Positions 45,115-53,661 of a stretch of DNA of 64,000 bases are shown here, piece by piece (position 1 is the first letter of the stretch; every line of letters begins with the position of its first letter). A model generated the notes under the pieces. The model was given only the letters and a program-made list of their open reading frames with translations, ran no database searches and had not been told where the DNA came from. The position numbers and the translations under genes are program-made. Source of the stretch: Candidatus Helarchaeota archaeon (lineage in GTDB: Archaea; Asgardarchaeota; Lokiarchaeia; Helarchaeales; HEL-GB-A); the NCBI GenBank assembly GCA_013375455.1, contig JABXJT010000004.1, positions 1-64,000 on the forward strand. The letters run 5' to 3'.

Positions 45115-47394
45115 ATGTCAAAACATATAGATGCAATTGCAGGAGAAATTATGGGTGAGATGGAAAAACTCCTTCTAGAAAGAGTGTATATCGCTATTAT
45201 CAAGGAAGGGACTGTATTATACGCGAGTAGTGCTCTAGATAAGCATATAGAACTATTAAAATTATTCAATATCACCGAATTTCAGCAGTTGAGAAATCTT
45301 GATCACGCATTTCCTCTCTCAGGGACAAATCTAGCGATTTTTAAGCTGGACGATTTATTGGTTGCGCTATACACGAAAAAGGGCTATCAAGGACAGCTGT
45401 TATCCTTTAAAACGAAAGTAAATAAATATCTCAATGACCTCAGACAAGCGGCGGTGGCTCCTCCACCACAATATATGGAAGCTGAAGATAGAGGACAAAT
45501 AAGGCCGAAATTGACACAAACCGTGTCTTTAACGATGGGCATGTCAGAAGATGAATCAGCAGTATTAAAACTATGCGATGGGAATCATAGTATAAGGGAA
45601 ATAATAGTTAAAGCAAGAGTACCCCGGAAGAATGTAGTAGATATTGTTCGACATTTTGAGAAAAAAGGGTGGCTTAAGCTTGAATATCAGGGAGATGTGG
45701 AAATAATACCCATTAGTATCAAAAAATTCCCGGAAACAGCTGTAAGATTAGGAATGATTTCAAAAAAGAGTTATGATATCAACGAATTATGTAATGGAAT
45801 GAATACGGTAAAAGATATTGCTCGAAAATTAATCATATCTGAGAGAGAGCTTAATAGAATATTGAAAAAAATGGAGAAAAACAAAATCATTAAAATGACT
45901 CTAAAAATTCCTGAGGAAGAACCTGTCGTTCCCGCAGAAATTAGAGAAGAAGTTCAGGTTACACCGCTTGTTGAAGCTCCAAATCCAGAATTACATATTA
46001 AACCTATCATGACTGCAAATGTTTCATTCACGATGGGCTTCGATAAGAATGAGGAACAAGTTTTGAAATTATTGGACGGATCACATTCCATAATTGATCT
46101 TTATCATGTCACCCAAATTCCAATAATTGATATTTTTGGAATAATCATAAAATATGAGGAAAAGGGCTGGATTCGAATTCCTATCGATGACTTCATGCAT
46201 ATTGTGACGTTAAAGGAGAAATTAAAATCCGCATTTGATACTGCAGAATTAGCGGCTGTATATCAAAAAGTAGCAGGAAAGCAAGTTGCTACTTCAGATA
46301 CTGCGCTTGAAACTGCTATAAGTGCATTGGAAGAAACTCCAGCTGCTGACGAGACCTTGGAGAGAGAAAATCTACAACAGAGAATTCAAGAAACCTTACC
46401 TTTAATGCCCATTGCGGCACAAACTAAATTAATAGATAAATTAATAAAACTTTCAGCTCATTCTCGGGAGGGAATGTTGGATCGGTTAATAAATTCAGAA
46501 TCTTCAAATAAATTTAGAGTACCTGCAACTCCTGCAGTACCATCTATTCCTCAACCTGCATATGTAATCCCAGCTCCAACCGCACCTCCAGCACCACCAC
46601 CTATGCCCAGAGAGCCAGCTCCACCTGCGCCAACTATTCCCCAACCTCCACCAGCAACGCCAATCCCTAAACTGGAACCTGCAGCTCCGCCATTGCCTAG
46701 CCAAGCAGGGCCAATTGCCCCAGTAATCGATGAAACGCCTTTAATAAAGCCATCTTCAATTGTAGAGTTAGGTCCATCTTCTGAACCGATAATATATCCT
46801 TTACCAGATGATCTTATTTCTCCAAAAGTCCTTCAATCCCCTTTAGAGAAGGCACCAATGCCTAAACTTGCCCCACCTCCCCCACTTCCCCCAGCTGCCC
46901 CAGCTGCCCCACCTACCCCACCTGCGCCAGCTAAACCTCGAGCTAGAACTGATTTATTAAGCGGGTCAATGGCTGCAGAAGAGGATCAAATCTCGGAGGT
47001 GTTAAATTTCATTGATAGCCTCTTGGGAATTCCTGAAATACTTTATCTTGCGCTAATCGATTATGGGGGAACGATTTTTTACCAAACCACAAAGGAAGCT
47101 GAGTTGTGGGATATCAGTAAGGATACTTTGAAGTTAATTCAGAATTGGCAGTCCCAAGCCCCTTCAGTCTATTTAGGTGATAATATCAAGTATGCGGTTA
47201 TTAAAACGGAACCAAATATGCTCATAGCTACAAATGTCAAGGGATTTGGGCATATCGTAACAATTCCTATAAATGAAAAGCTTTTCATCCTGACTAAGGT
47301 CAATAAAGAAGGCGATGCCCTCCTAATTGCAGATGATGTGGCAATCGTGGCCAAACAAATTAATGAAATGTTTGGAACAGATCAATTGATATAA
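45115..47394 (+). CDS. Roadblock / winged-helix / proline-rich / roadblock protein
   Basis: 759 residues. A longin/roadblock-like segment (about 1-115) is followed by three winged-helix-like parts: about 125-195 (TVSLTMGMSEDESAVLKLCDG), 200-260, and 295-365 (NVSFTMGFDKNEEQVLKLLDG, a clear duplicate of the first). A Pro/Ala-rich linker (about 470-610) leads to a second roadblock-like domain at about 625-759 (LGIPEILYLALIDYGGTIFY). It could connect GTPase binding with a DNA- or protein-binding module. Start ATG has an excellent AAGGAGGAG site. The longin-like gene follows. Confidence 0.82.
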   Translation: MSKHIDAIAGEIMGEMEKLLLERVYIAIIKEGTVLYASSALDKHIELLKLFNITEFQQLRNLDHAFPLSGTNLAIFKLDDLLVALYTKKGYQGQLLSFKTKVNKYLNDLRQAAVAPPPQYMEAEDRGQIRPKLTQTVSLTMGMSEDESAVLKLCDGNHSIREIIVKARVPRKNVVDIVRHFEKKGWLKLEYQGDVEIIPISIKKFPETAVRLGMISKKSYDINELCNGMNTVKDIARKLIISERELNRILKKMEKNKIIKMTLKIPEEEPVVPAEIREEVQVTPLVEAPNPELHIKPIMTANVSFTMGFDKNEEQVLKLLDGSHSIIDLYHVTQIPIIDIFGIIIKYEEKGWIRIPIDDFMHIVTLKEKLKSAFDTAELAAVYQKVAGKQVATSDTALETAISALEETPAADETLERENLQQRIQETLPLMPIAAQTKLIDKLIKLSAHSREGMLDRLINSESSNKFRVPATPAVPSIPQPAYVIPAPTAPPAPPPMPREPAPPAPTIPQPPPATPIPKLEPAAPPLPSQAGPIAPVIDETPLIKPSSIVELGPSSEPIIYPLPDDLISPKVLQSPLEKAPMPKLAPPPPLPPAAPAAPPTPPAPAKPRARTDLLSGSMAAEEDQISEVLNFIDSLLGIPEILYLALIDYGGTIFYQTTKEAELWDISKDTLKLIQNWQSQAPSVYLGDNIKYAVIKTEPNMLIATNVKGFGHIVTIPINEKLFILTKVNKEGDALLIADDVAIVAKQINEMFGTDQLI

Positions 47395-47456
47395 CTTCTG
47401 CAGGATCTGAATATTAACTACCTTTAATTTTAGCGGAAAACACTTGAGGTCAAATA

Positions 47457-48095
47457 ATGATCTATGGCGCGTGGATAATTCACAAACACGGAAAATGTCT
47501 CCTATTTCGTGAGTACGAAACTCTTAATATCAATGATCAACTATTCTCTGGATTTCTCGTTGCTCTTTTATCATTCTCAAAAGAAATCAGCGGTAGGGAA
47601 TTGAAACACATAAGTCTAGAGGATTTGACTCTATACTATAAAACTAACGAAGATAAGATGATTATCTTTGTCATAGCTGGTGATTCGAAGGAACGGGAAG
47701 TAAATATTCGAGAGAAAATAAATTCAATCGAAGAAGAATTTCTTCTTGAATTCGGTGAAATTCTTCCCACATGGAAGGGTGATATCACTGTTTTTAATAA
47801 ATTTCATACTAAAATTGATGAAATTGTGAATAGTAAAGGACGACGCGTTTCTTTATTGGACTTTAACTTCATTAATAAGGCATCTTTTGAACCGTTTTAT
47901 AAAAAATTCACGAAATTCTTATGGAAAAAGGATAAAAAAGAAATAGATGAATTAAAAAACACAGTTGGAATAATAGACGCTATTTCAGAAAGAAAAGAGA
48001 TTTTTAGAGCTCCATCTTTTATCTTAGAGACGCAGAAGAAGATGAGCAAAGCTATTAAACGATTGATAGACAAAATATATTCAAAGAAGGATTAG
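47457..48095 (+). CDS. Longin-like protein
   Basis: 212 residues. About 1-130 match a longin-like pattern: IYGAWIIHKHGKCLLFREYE, then FSGFLVALLSFSKEI, a strand LTLYYKTNEDKMIIFVIAG, a helix and ITVFNKFHTKIDEIVN. The same pattern appears in the membrane-anchored protein encoded at 55.5-56.4 kb. Longins of this type bind small GTPases in eukaryotic trafficking and in Asgard proteins. The rest is basic and helical. TTGAGGTCAA precedes ATG. Follows the roadblock/wHTH gene by about 60 nt in the same direction. Confidence 0.76.
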   Translation: MIYGAWIIHKHGKCLLFREYETLNINDQLFSGFLVALLSFSKEISGRELKHISLEDLTLYYKTNEDKMIIFVIAGDSKEREVNIREKINSIEEEFLLEFGEILPTWKGDITVFNKFHTKIDEIVNSKGRRVSLLDFNFINKASFEPFYKKFTKFLWKKDKKEIDELKNTVGIIDAISERKEIFRAPSFILETQKKMSKAIKRLIDKIYSKKD

Positions 48096-48500
48096 ATGAT
48101 GTCACCAAAGGAAAAAGACGTTAAAAAAAAGCAGACATATGTTGTAGTCTTTATTCATGAACCTAAGCAAATATCAGATACTAAAAATAATAGTCTCTCA
48201 AAATCAAGCGGAATTCTCCGAGTAAGAGGATTACACAAGAAAGAGAAACGATGGCTAACATTATCATACATGATCCCTATTAGTAATCTAGGTATCGGAG
48301 AGAATGCGGATAAAAAAGAAATTCTAGATAAGTTACTAAATCCTTCCTACATAGTTAATAAGGATACAAAAAGTCTGCTCATAAAACTTCAAGAACAATA
48401 TGGTCCAATCAAACCAAAAGGGAGAGATAAGCTCGAATATAAAACTGAACGTTTTAAAAAGAAATGGAAGATGAAAGTACGGCGCGTGGGAGGAGTCTAA
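48096..48500 (+). CDS. Basic protein of unknown function
   Basis: 134 residues, Lys/Arg-rich (KEKDVKKKQTYVVVF at the start, FKKKWKMKVRRVGG at the end) with beta-like stretches in between. No recognised motif. It directly abuts the longin-like gene (ATG at the stop) and has AAGGATTAG before it, so translation is probably coupled. Basic ends could bind nucleic acid (inference). Confidence 0.62.
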   Translation: MMSPKEKDVKKKQTYVVVFIHEPKQISDTKNNSLSKSSGILRVRGLHKKEKRWLTLSYMIPISNLGIGENADKKEILDKLLNPSYIVNKDTKSLLIKLQEQYGPIKPKGRDKLEYKTERFKKKWKMKVRRVGGV

Positions 48501-48568
48501 TAATTTTTTTACTGGAGAATATGAGATATTTTTATATTTTTTCTTACAGTTCACTTATTGATTGAAAT

Positions 48569-49564
48569 ATGCCAAGATTACTTCGCATTCGGAAAAATGT
48601 TTTTACATTACGCCCTCGAGGGAATGAATGGGCAAATGCGAATATTAACATTTTAAAATCACGAAAGCCTGCCATAATTGATTGTGGTTCAACTTTTGGT
48701 ACAAATATTAATTATTTTAAGAAAATTCTTAGATCACTCGGAATTCAGACGATAGATAAGATTATTATCAGCCATTCCCATATAGATCACTGTCAAAATA
48801 CCGGCCTTTTTGCTGAACAATTTGGAGCAGAGGTAATTGCTCATAAGAATGCGATTCCTATTTTAAAGCGGAGCAAGCAGGGTTTTGATGCCTTTGATTA
48901 CTGGGAGCTTGTTGAAGAGGCATTCCCGAGGATCTTTCATAGCCGTTTAAATTGGCTTTATCGCCGCATACTCCTCATGGGGTTCAATTTTTTCGTGTAT
49001 AAACGTGGGGGGAGAGTAAAAAACGTGACAACTGTAAGTGAAGGAGATGTTATAGATTTAGGAGATATGAATTTAGAGGTACTCTTTACACCCGGACACA
49101 GTGATGATGGCCTTTGTTTACTTGAAAAAAAGTTAAAAATTCTGTTTACAGGAGATATGATACCTTGGACCCCTTACATTCATACAAATATTGAAGATTT
49201 TCGGACTTCGATATTGAAGATTTTGAAATATTCGGATGAATTTGATATTAAAACAATGGTTAGGGGACATCTAAGACCTCAAGATGCTCAAATTGAAAAA
49301 AAGAACTATCGAATTTTTTTGCGGGATATGGACGTTGCTGAAAAACGTATTCTTACATTGCTTAAACACAAGCAGCCTTTAACTTCTAAAGACATGCTCC
49401 CCTATATTTTTCAACGAACCCATTTCGCGCATCAATTGATATACCGGGTTATTATGCGGACACAACAATTTTGGATTGCGAAGTATTTGCAGGATTTAGA
49501 GCATAAAAAACTAATAAAATCCTCCAAAAAAGGAAAGAAAACCTTGTATTATCTTATGGAATAA
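48569..49564 (+). CDS. MBL-fold metallohydrolase
   Basis: 331 residues. Metallo-beta-lactamase motif SHSHIDHCQNTG (HxHxDH) is complete; FTPGHSDDG and LFTGDMI supply further metal ligands, and a later H follows in VRGHLRP. The C-terminal third (about 245-330) looks like a helical/winged-helix domain (KRILTLLKHKQPLTSKDML ... LEHKKLIKSSKKGK), common in archaeal MBL proteins of the glyoxalase II/lactamase-B type. Substrate unknown. Sits ahead of the Get3-like gene. Confidence 0.87.
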   Translation: MPRLLRIRKNVFTLRPRGNEWANANINILKSRKPAIIDCGSTFGTNINYFKKILRSLGIQTIDKIIISHSHIDHCQNTGLFAEQFGAEVIAHKNAIPILKRSKQGFDAFDYWELVEEAFPRIFHSRLNWLYRRILLMGFNFFVYKRGGRVKNVTTVSEGDVIDLGDMNLEVLFTPGHSDDGLCLLEKKLKILFTGDMIPWTPYIHTNIEDFRTSILKILKYSDEFDIKTMVRGHLRPQDAQIEKKNYRIFLRDMDVAEKRILTLLKHKQPLTSKDMLPYIFQRTHFAHQLIYRVIMRTQQFWIAKYLQDLEHKKLIKSSKKGKKTLYYLME

Positions 49565-49610
49565 ATGTAAAATTTTGATATTAATTAATTTACATTGAGA
49601 GGAGATTTGA

Positions 49611-50807
49611 ATGGCGCGTACGATTATTTTTACTGGAAAAGGTGGGGTTGGGAAAACCACATGTGCAGCAGCAACAGCCCTGCAATGTGCAAAAATTGGT
49701 AAAAAAACATTAGTTTTATCAAGCGACCCCGTCCAAGCACTTTCAGATTGCTTTGACGTAGAGTTAGGAAGGGACGAACCAAGAGAAATTAGAAAAAATC
49801 TTTTTGGACTTCAAATTGAATTAGAAAGAGAGATAGAACAGAATTATGGAGTTGTGCGCAATTTTTTATCACGTCTCTTTCGATCCAGGGGCATTGAAGA
49901 AACTGTTGCCAGTGAAATGGTTGCATTCCCAGGATTGGATGAATTATTTTCGATTTTAAAGATCGGTGAATTTATTGGTCTCTTTGATGTAATAGTTTTG
50001 GATACTGCACCTACGGGTCATACATTTCGATTACTTTCCTTTCCGCAAATCTTCAGCGTGTTTGGTAAATATCTACTGCGGATACAAAGAGGTATTATGC
50101 GCATCTTTGAGCCGCTTCGTGAAAGTGCCGAACAAGTTGTTCGTACTCCTATTCCTGATGAAGTTTTTTTTACACAAATGGAGGGATTAATAGAACGAGT
50201 CAATGAGATGCGAGAACTTTTGACAGAATCAACAAAATGTACAGTTCGTATCGTCACTAACCTTGAGAAAATGCCAATTTTAGAGAGTGAACGTGCTATA
50301 ACTTTTATGAATCTTTATGGGTTAAATATCGATGCGTTATGTGTAAATAAAGTCATTCCGGAACAAATCAATGACCCTTATTTCGATAAATGGAAAAAAA
50401 CTCAGAATCAATACATGAAACGAATTGAGAATACCTTTTTCCCTTTAAAAATATTCAAGATTTACTTGAAGGAGGAGGAGGTTGTTGGTTTAAAATTATT
50501 AGACCAAATCGCGGACGACATGTATGGTAACAAAGATGATCCAACGGAGATCTATTCTTCTGAAAAACCTTTCACGGTTGATACCGATATTGAGGGGAAT
50601 CTAATTATAAAAATTAATTTACCTTTCACAAAAAAGGGCAAGACACAAATACACAAGAGAGGCGAAGAGCTAATTATTAGAGTTGATGAGTACAAACGAA
50701 TTCTCTTGTTACCAAAAATGGCTCAGACTATGAAAATTAAAAGTGCGCGATTTAAAGATAAAAAATTAATTATTACTTTCTATAAAAAAACACAAAAACC
50801 TCAATGA
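49611..50807 (+). CDS. Get3/ArsA-family ATPase with HSP20-like C-terminal domain
   Basis: 398 residues. P-loop GKGGVGKTT (9-17), LVLSSDPVQALSDCF, and switch DTAPTGHTFRLLSFP match Get3/TRC40/ArsA. A C-terminal segment (about 320-395) of beta-sandwich look with TDIEGNLIIKINLPF and LIIRVDEYKRILLLP matches the HSP20-like domain of archaeal ArsA proteins. No CxxC zinc pair is seen. Such ATPases may target tail-anchored membrane proteins. GAGAGGAGATTT precedes ATG. The LRR gene starts immediately after its stop codon. Confidence 0.92.
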   Translation: MARTIIFTGKGGVGKTTCAAATALQCAKIGKKTLVLSSDPVQALSDCFDVELGRDEPREIRKNLFGLQIELEREIEQNYGVVRNFLSRLFRSRGIEETVASEMVAFPGLDELFSILKIGEFIGLFDVIVLDTAPTGHTFRLLSFPQIFSVFGKYLLRIQRGIMRIFEPLRESAEQVVRTPIPDEVFFTQMEGLIERVNEMRELLTESTKCTVRIVTNLEKMPILESERAITFMNLYGLNIDALCVNKVIPEQINDPYFDKWKKTQNQYMKRIENTFFPLKIFKIYLKEEEVVGLKLLDQIADDMYGNKDDPTEIYSSEKPFTVDTDIEGNLIIKINLPFTKKGKTQIHKRGEELIIRVDEYKRILLLPKMAQTMKIKSARFKDKKLIITFYKKTQKPQ

Positions 50808-51887
50808 ATGGGTATGTTTAAGCCAGAACACGTGTTTCTTCAAGGAAAGAAAATTCAGCTCACTAAAGGTGGGTTGTTAGATTTATCCAATTACGGCCTT
50901 TCAGAGATTTCAAAAGTTGAAGGGATAGAGGATTTAACGAATCTCAAGTACTTAGTTGTCAATAATAATAAATTCACTGATTTTAACGCGTTAAGGGTAC
51001 TGGAAGACTCACCCAATTTTCATTCATTATCTATTTGTAACAATCAGATCAATGATCTAAAAGATTTAGAACGTTTTGCCAGCCTTAAAACCCTAATCTG
51101 CACGGATAATAGGATTAAGAATCTCAGAGGTCTGAAAAATTTAGCCAACCTTACAATTTTAAATCTCTCTCACAATCAAATATTTGAAATAACGGGATTA
51201 GACACGTTAAATAAGCTCAAAGAATTGGATCTCTCACATAATCGGATACAAACGATTAAAGGATTAGGAGCATTAAAACGGCTCATTCGATTAAATATTT
51301 CCCAAAATGATCCTGCAGAAATTCAAGGATTGGAGGCTTTAATAGAGCTTCGCTTTTTAAACCTGGAATATAATAATATATGGAAAATTAAAGGGCTGAA
51401 TTCACTGACTAATCTCTCTATACTAAATCTTGAAGGAAACCAGATAGAAAAAATCGAAGGATTAGAATTTTTAATAAGACTTCGGGATTTAAATTTAAAT
51501 AATAATCGAATCAATGCTATTAACGGATTAGATGCTTTGATTGAACTCCAATATTTACGTCTGAGCCACAATAATATCAAAAAAATTGAGGGGCTGCTTA
51601 ATTTAACTGCCCTCGAGTATCTTCAACTCGATAATAACCAAATCACTGATGTGAGGGGACACGAGTTCCCGCCTCAACTTCATCTCGTCTTGCTTGGTCA
51701 TAATCAGATTAAAGAAGTGCGATTTTTGCCGTATAATAAAGCAATTTATCACCTAGAAGGTAATCAAATCTCGAGCATGGAGGGGTTAGAGGACCACCTC
51801 CGGTCTAAAAAAGTCGTTCTTTTTGAGAATCCTGTAATGGAAGAGGTGTACGAAAAATTTCCAGAGTGGGTTACGTATAGCAAATGA
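50808..51887 (+). CDS. SDS22-type leucine-rich repeat protein
   Basis: 359 residues, about 13 tandem repeats of 22 residues with the pattern LxxLxxLxLxxNxIxxIxGL, the SDS22/PP1-regulator subclass. Such horseshoe proteins bind partner proteins. The final segment is YEKFPEWV. Start ATG abuts the Get3-like stop codon without a gap, implying translational coupling. Asgard genomes contain several eukaryote-like LRR families; the partner is unknown. Confidence 0.92.
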   Translation: MGMFKPEHVFLQGKKIQLTKGGLLDLSNYGLSEISKVEGIEDLTNLKYLVVNNNKFTDFNALRVLEDSPNFHSLSICNNQINDLKDLERFASLKTLICTDNRIKNLRGLKNLANLTILNLSHNQIFEITGLDTLNKLKELDLSHNRIQTIKGLGALKRLIRLNISQNDPAEIQGLEALIELRFLNLEYNNIWKIKGLNSLTNLSILNLEGNQIEKIEGLEFLIRLRDLNLNNNRINAINGLDALIELQYLRLSHNNIKKIEGLLNLTALEYLQLDNNQITDVRGHEFPPQLHLVLLGHNQIKEVRFLPYNKAIYHLEGNQISSMEGLEDHLRSKKVVLFENPVMEEVYEKFPEWVTYSK

Positions 51888-51903
51888 GTCAAAATTATTT
51901 GGA

Positions 51904-52071
51904 TTACAAGTTTTCCTCTTTTTTTAATTTGAAATAGCAGTAATGGCAGATTGGTTCCGGTTTTCCCTCGGTTATACGTTCAATATACATAGATCCGCGT
52001 TCAGTGACCTTATCACAAATAATACATTTGAGAGTTTCTTGAGCCTTTTTATTTGCATATGTGGTTGGCAT
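51904..52071 (-). CDS. Small CxxC-CxxC zinc-finger protein (55 residues)
   Basis: Begins MPTTYANKKAQETLKCIICD and ends CHYCYFKLKKEENL. Two Cys pairs (CIIC, CHYC) with a short spacer give a small treble-clef-like zinc finger. AAAGGAGT lies ten bases ahead of the ATG on the minus strand. The LRR gene upstream is convergent and ends 16 bases away. The two Cys pairs and good ribosome binding site make chance coding unlikely. Confidence 0.8.
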   Translation of the reverse strand: MPTTYANKKAQETLKCIICDKVTERGSMYIERITEGKPEPICHYCYFKLKKEENL

Positions 52072-52176
52072 GGTCACGGTACTCCTTTGAGGTCTATTCT
52101 TGACAGTTATTCTAAATTTAATAATATAAACGTTTTTATTTGAGATTTAACGATGGAACTAAAAAGAAGAGGTAAT

Positions 52177-53640
52177 TTACAATTTACCAGTAATTCGTTT
52201 TTTTTGGTCTATTTCTAATACGGCGGACATAAAGACCCTGATTAATTTTTTGTAAACTTTTGAATTTTCCTTAATGGGGTGCTTAGTTTCCGCGAATCTC
52301 ACCATATTTTTTATCGCATCTTCATAACTTGAATATATTTTTAATCCATGAAAGCCTAATATTGCAGCTCCTAGCGCAGCTCCATCCTTGTTCTCAGCTA
52401 TTTGAATCGGTTTCTTAATAATATCTGCAAATATTTGGCACCACAAGTCACTGTTCATACCACCGCCATCGACTCTTAATTCTTCTACCTTTTGTCTTGC
52501 CATTCCTTCTAGGAGAGAAAGATACATTTGTGCACTCAAAGCTGCTGATTCCATTAAGGCGCGAACAAAGTATCCGCGTGTATGACCAAATCCCAATCCG
52601 TAGATGGTGCCCTTTTTAAATATATAAAGTGGAATGATCAGAAACCCTTCGCTCCCTGGAGGGACTTGTTTAGCCTCTTCTGATAATGCATCATAGATAT
52701 TAATGTCTTTTGCCTCGCAATCCTTTGTTTGTAATTGAGAAAAATTATCTCTAAACCATTTTAATGCGGTTCCCGTTCCGGGCATAACTCCTTCAATAAC
52801 CCATTTGCCTTCTACTACATGGGGCAATGAAAAGATTGGGACATCACCGGGAGGAGGAATTGGTTCATCAACAACATAATCGACAAAGGTTCCTGTCCCC
52901 TGGGTAGCTTTAGCTTGCCCTTTATTTACAACTCCCAAACCCAAAGCCGCACTTTGTTGGTCACCTCCGCCTAATATGATTGGCAAGCCCTTTTTAAGAC
53001 CTAAGACCTCCGAAGCTTCGCCTGATAATTCACCAATAGTTTCACCAGGTTTATGTAGTTCCGGCCAAAGATCCACTGGTAAGCCATAGAGCTCAGCCAA
53101 CTTATCATCCCATTTTAATGATTGCATATCAAGAATTCCCCAGATCCCATTAGTTGGATCCGTAACGATTTCGTCACATAGTTTCATATAACAATAAACA
53201 TCGGGAAAGATGATTTTGAATGCTTTTTCAAATAAATTAGGCTGATTATTTTTGAGCCATAGAAGTTTTGGAATTGCTCTTCGGAAACCTCCTTCTTCTT
53301 GGAGTTCCGTGGAAGTTGTGACTTCTCTCTCATCCATCCAAGTTAATGCAGGATGTAGTATTTCACCGGTTTTATTGATTATAGTTACGGTTGCCCTTTG
53401 GAACGTAGCACATATACCAATAATATCCGCTGGATTTATTGTCTTATTTTTTGCTACTCTTTTACAGGTTTTTTTTATAGCATCCCACCAAATTTTTGGA
53501 TCTTGTTCGGATATTCCTGGTGGTTGACGTTTAGTCGGATATTCCTCGTAAAATTTTAGGATTACCCTGCCATCAGTGTTAAACACTATGCTACGCGCAC
53601 CAGTGGTGCCCACGTCGAATACAAGTAAAATATCACTCAT
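52177..53640 (-). CDS. glpK: Glycerol kinase
   Basis: 487 residues, FGGY family. LLVFDVGTTGARSIVFN at the start (phosphate-1 loop), ATQGTGTFVDYVV, GGDQQSAALGLG, and RVDGGGMNSDLWCQI are conserved landmarks. Phosphorylates glycerol to sn-glycerol-3-phosphate with ATP. AGAGGGAAAT before ATG. The next gene in the same direction upstream (the 53.6-55.4 kb gene) is G3P dehydrogenase, so the pair degrades glycerol to DHAP. Orientation places glpA first. Confidence 0.95.
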   Translation of the reverse strand: MSDILLVFDVGTTGARSIVFNTDGRVILKFYEEYPTKRQPPGISEQDPKIWWDAIKKTCKRVAKNKTINPADIIGICATFQRATVTIINKTGEILHPALTWMDEREVTTSTELQEEGGFRRAIPKLLWLKNNQPNLFEKAFKIIFPDVYCYMKLCDEIVTDPTNGIWGILDMQSLKWDDKLAELYGLPVDLWPELHKPGETIGELSGEASEVLGLKKGLPIILGGGDQQSAALGLGVVNKGQAKATQGTGTFVDYVVDEPIPPPGDVPIFSLPHVVEGKWVIEGVMPGTGTALKWFRDNFSQLQTKDCEAKDINIYDALSEEAKQVPPGSEGFLIIPLYIFKKGTIYGLGFGHTRGYFVRALMESAALSAQMYLSLLEGMARQKVEELRVDGGGMNSDLWCQIFADIIKKPIQIAENKDGAALGAAILGFHGLKIYSSYEDAIKNMVRFAETKHPIKENSKVYKKLIRVFMSAVLEIDQKKRITGKL

Positions 53641-53661
53641 TTATTTCCCTCTTTTTATTAA

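Noticed and set aside
46504..46704. Trp/Arg-rich minus-strand frame
   Set aside because: Antisense of the proline-rich linker in the 759-residue gene.
51943..52143. Plus-strand 66-residue frame
   Set aside because: It lies over the minus-strand zinc-finger gene, which has Cys pairs and a ribosome binding site; the plus frame has neither.
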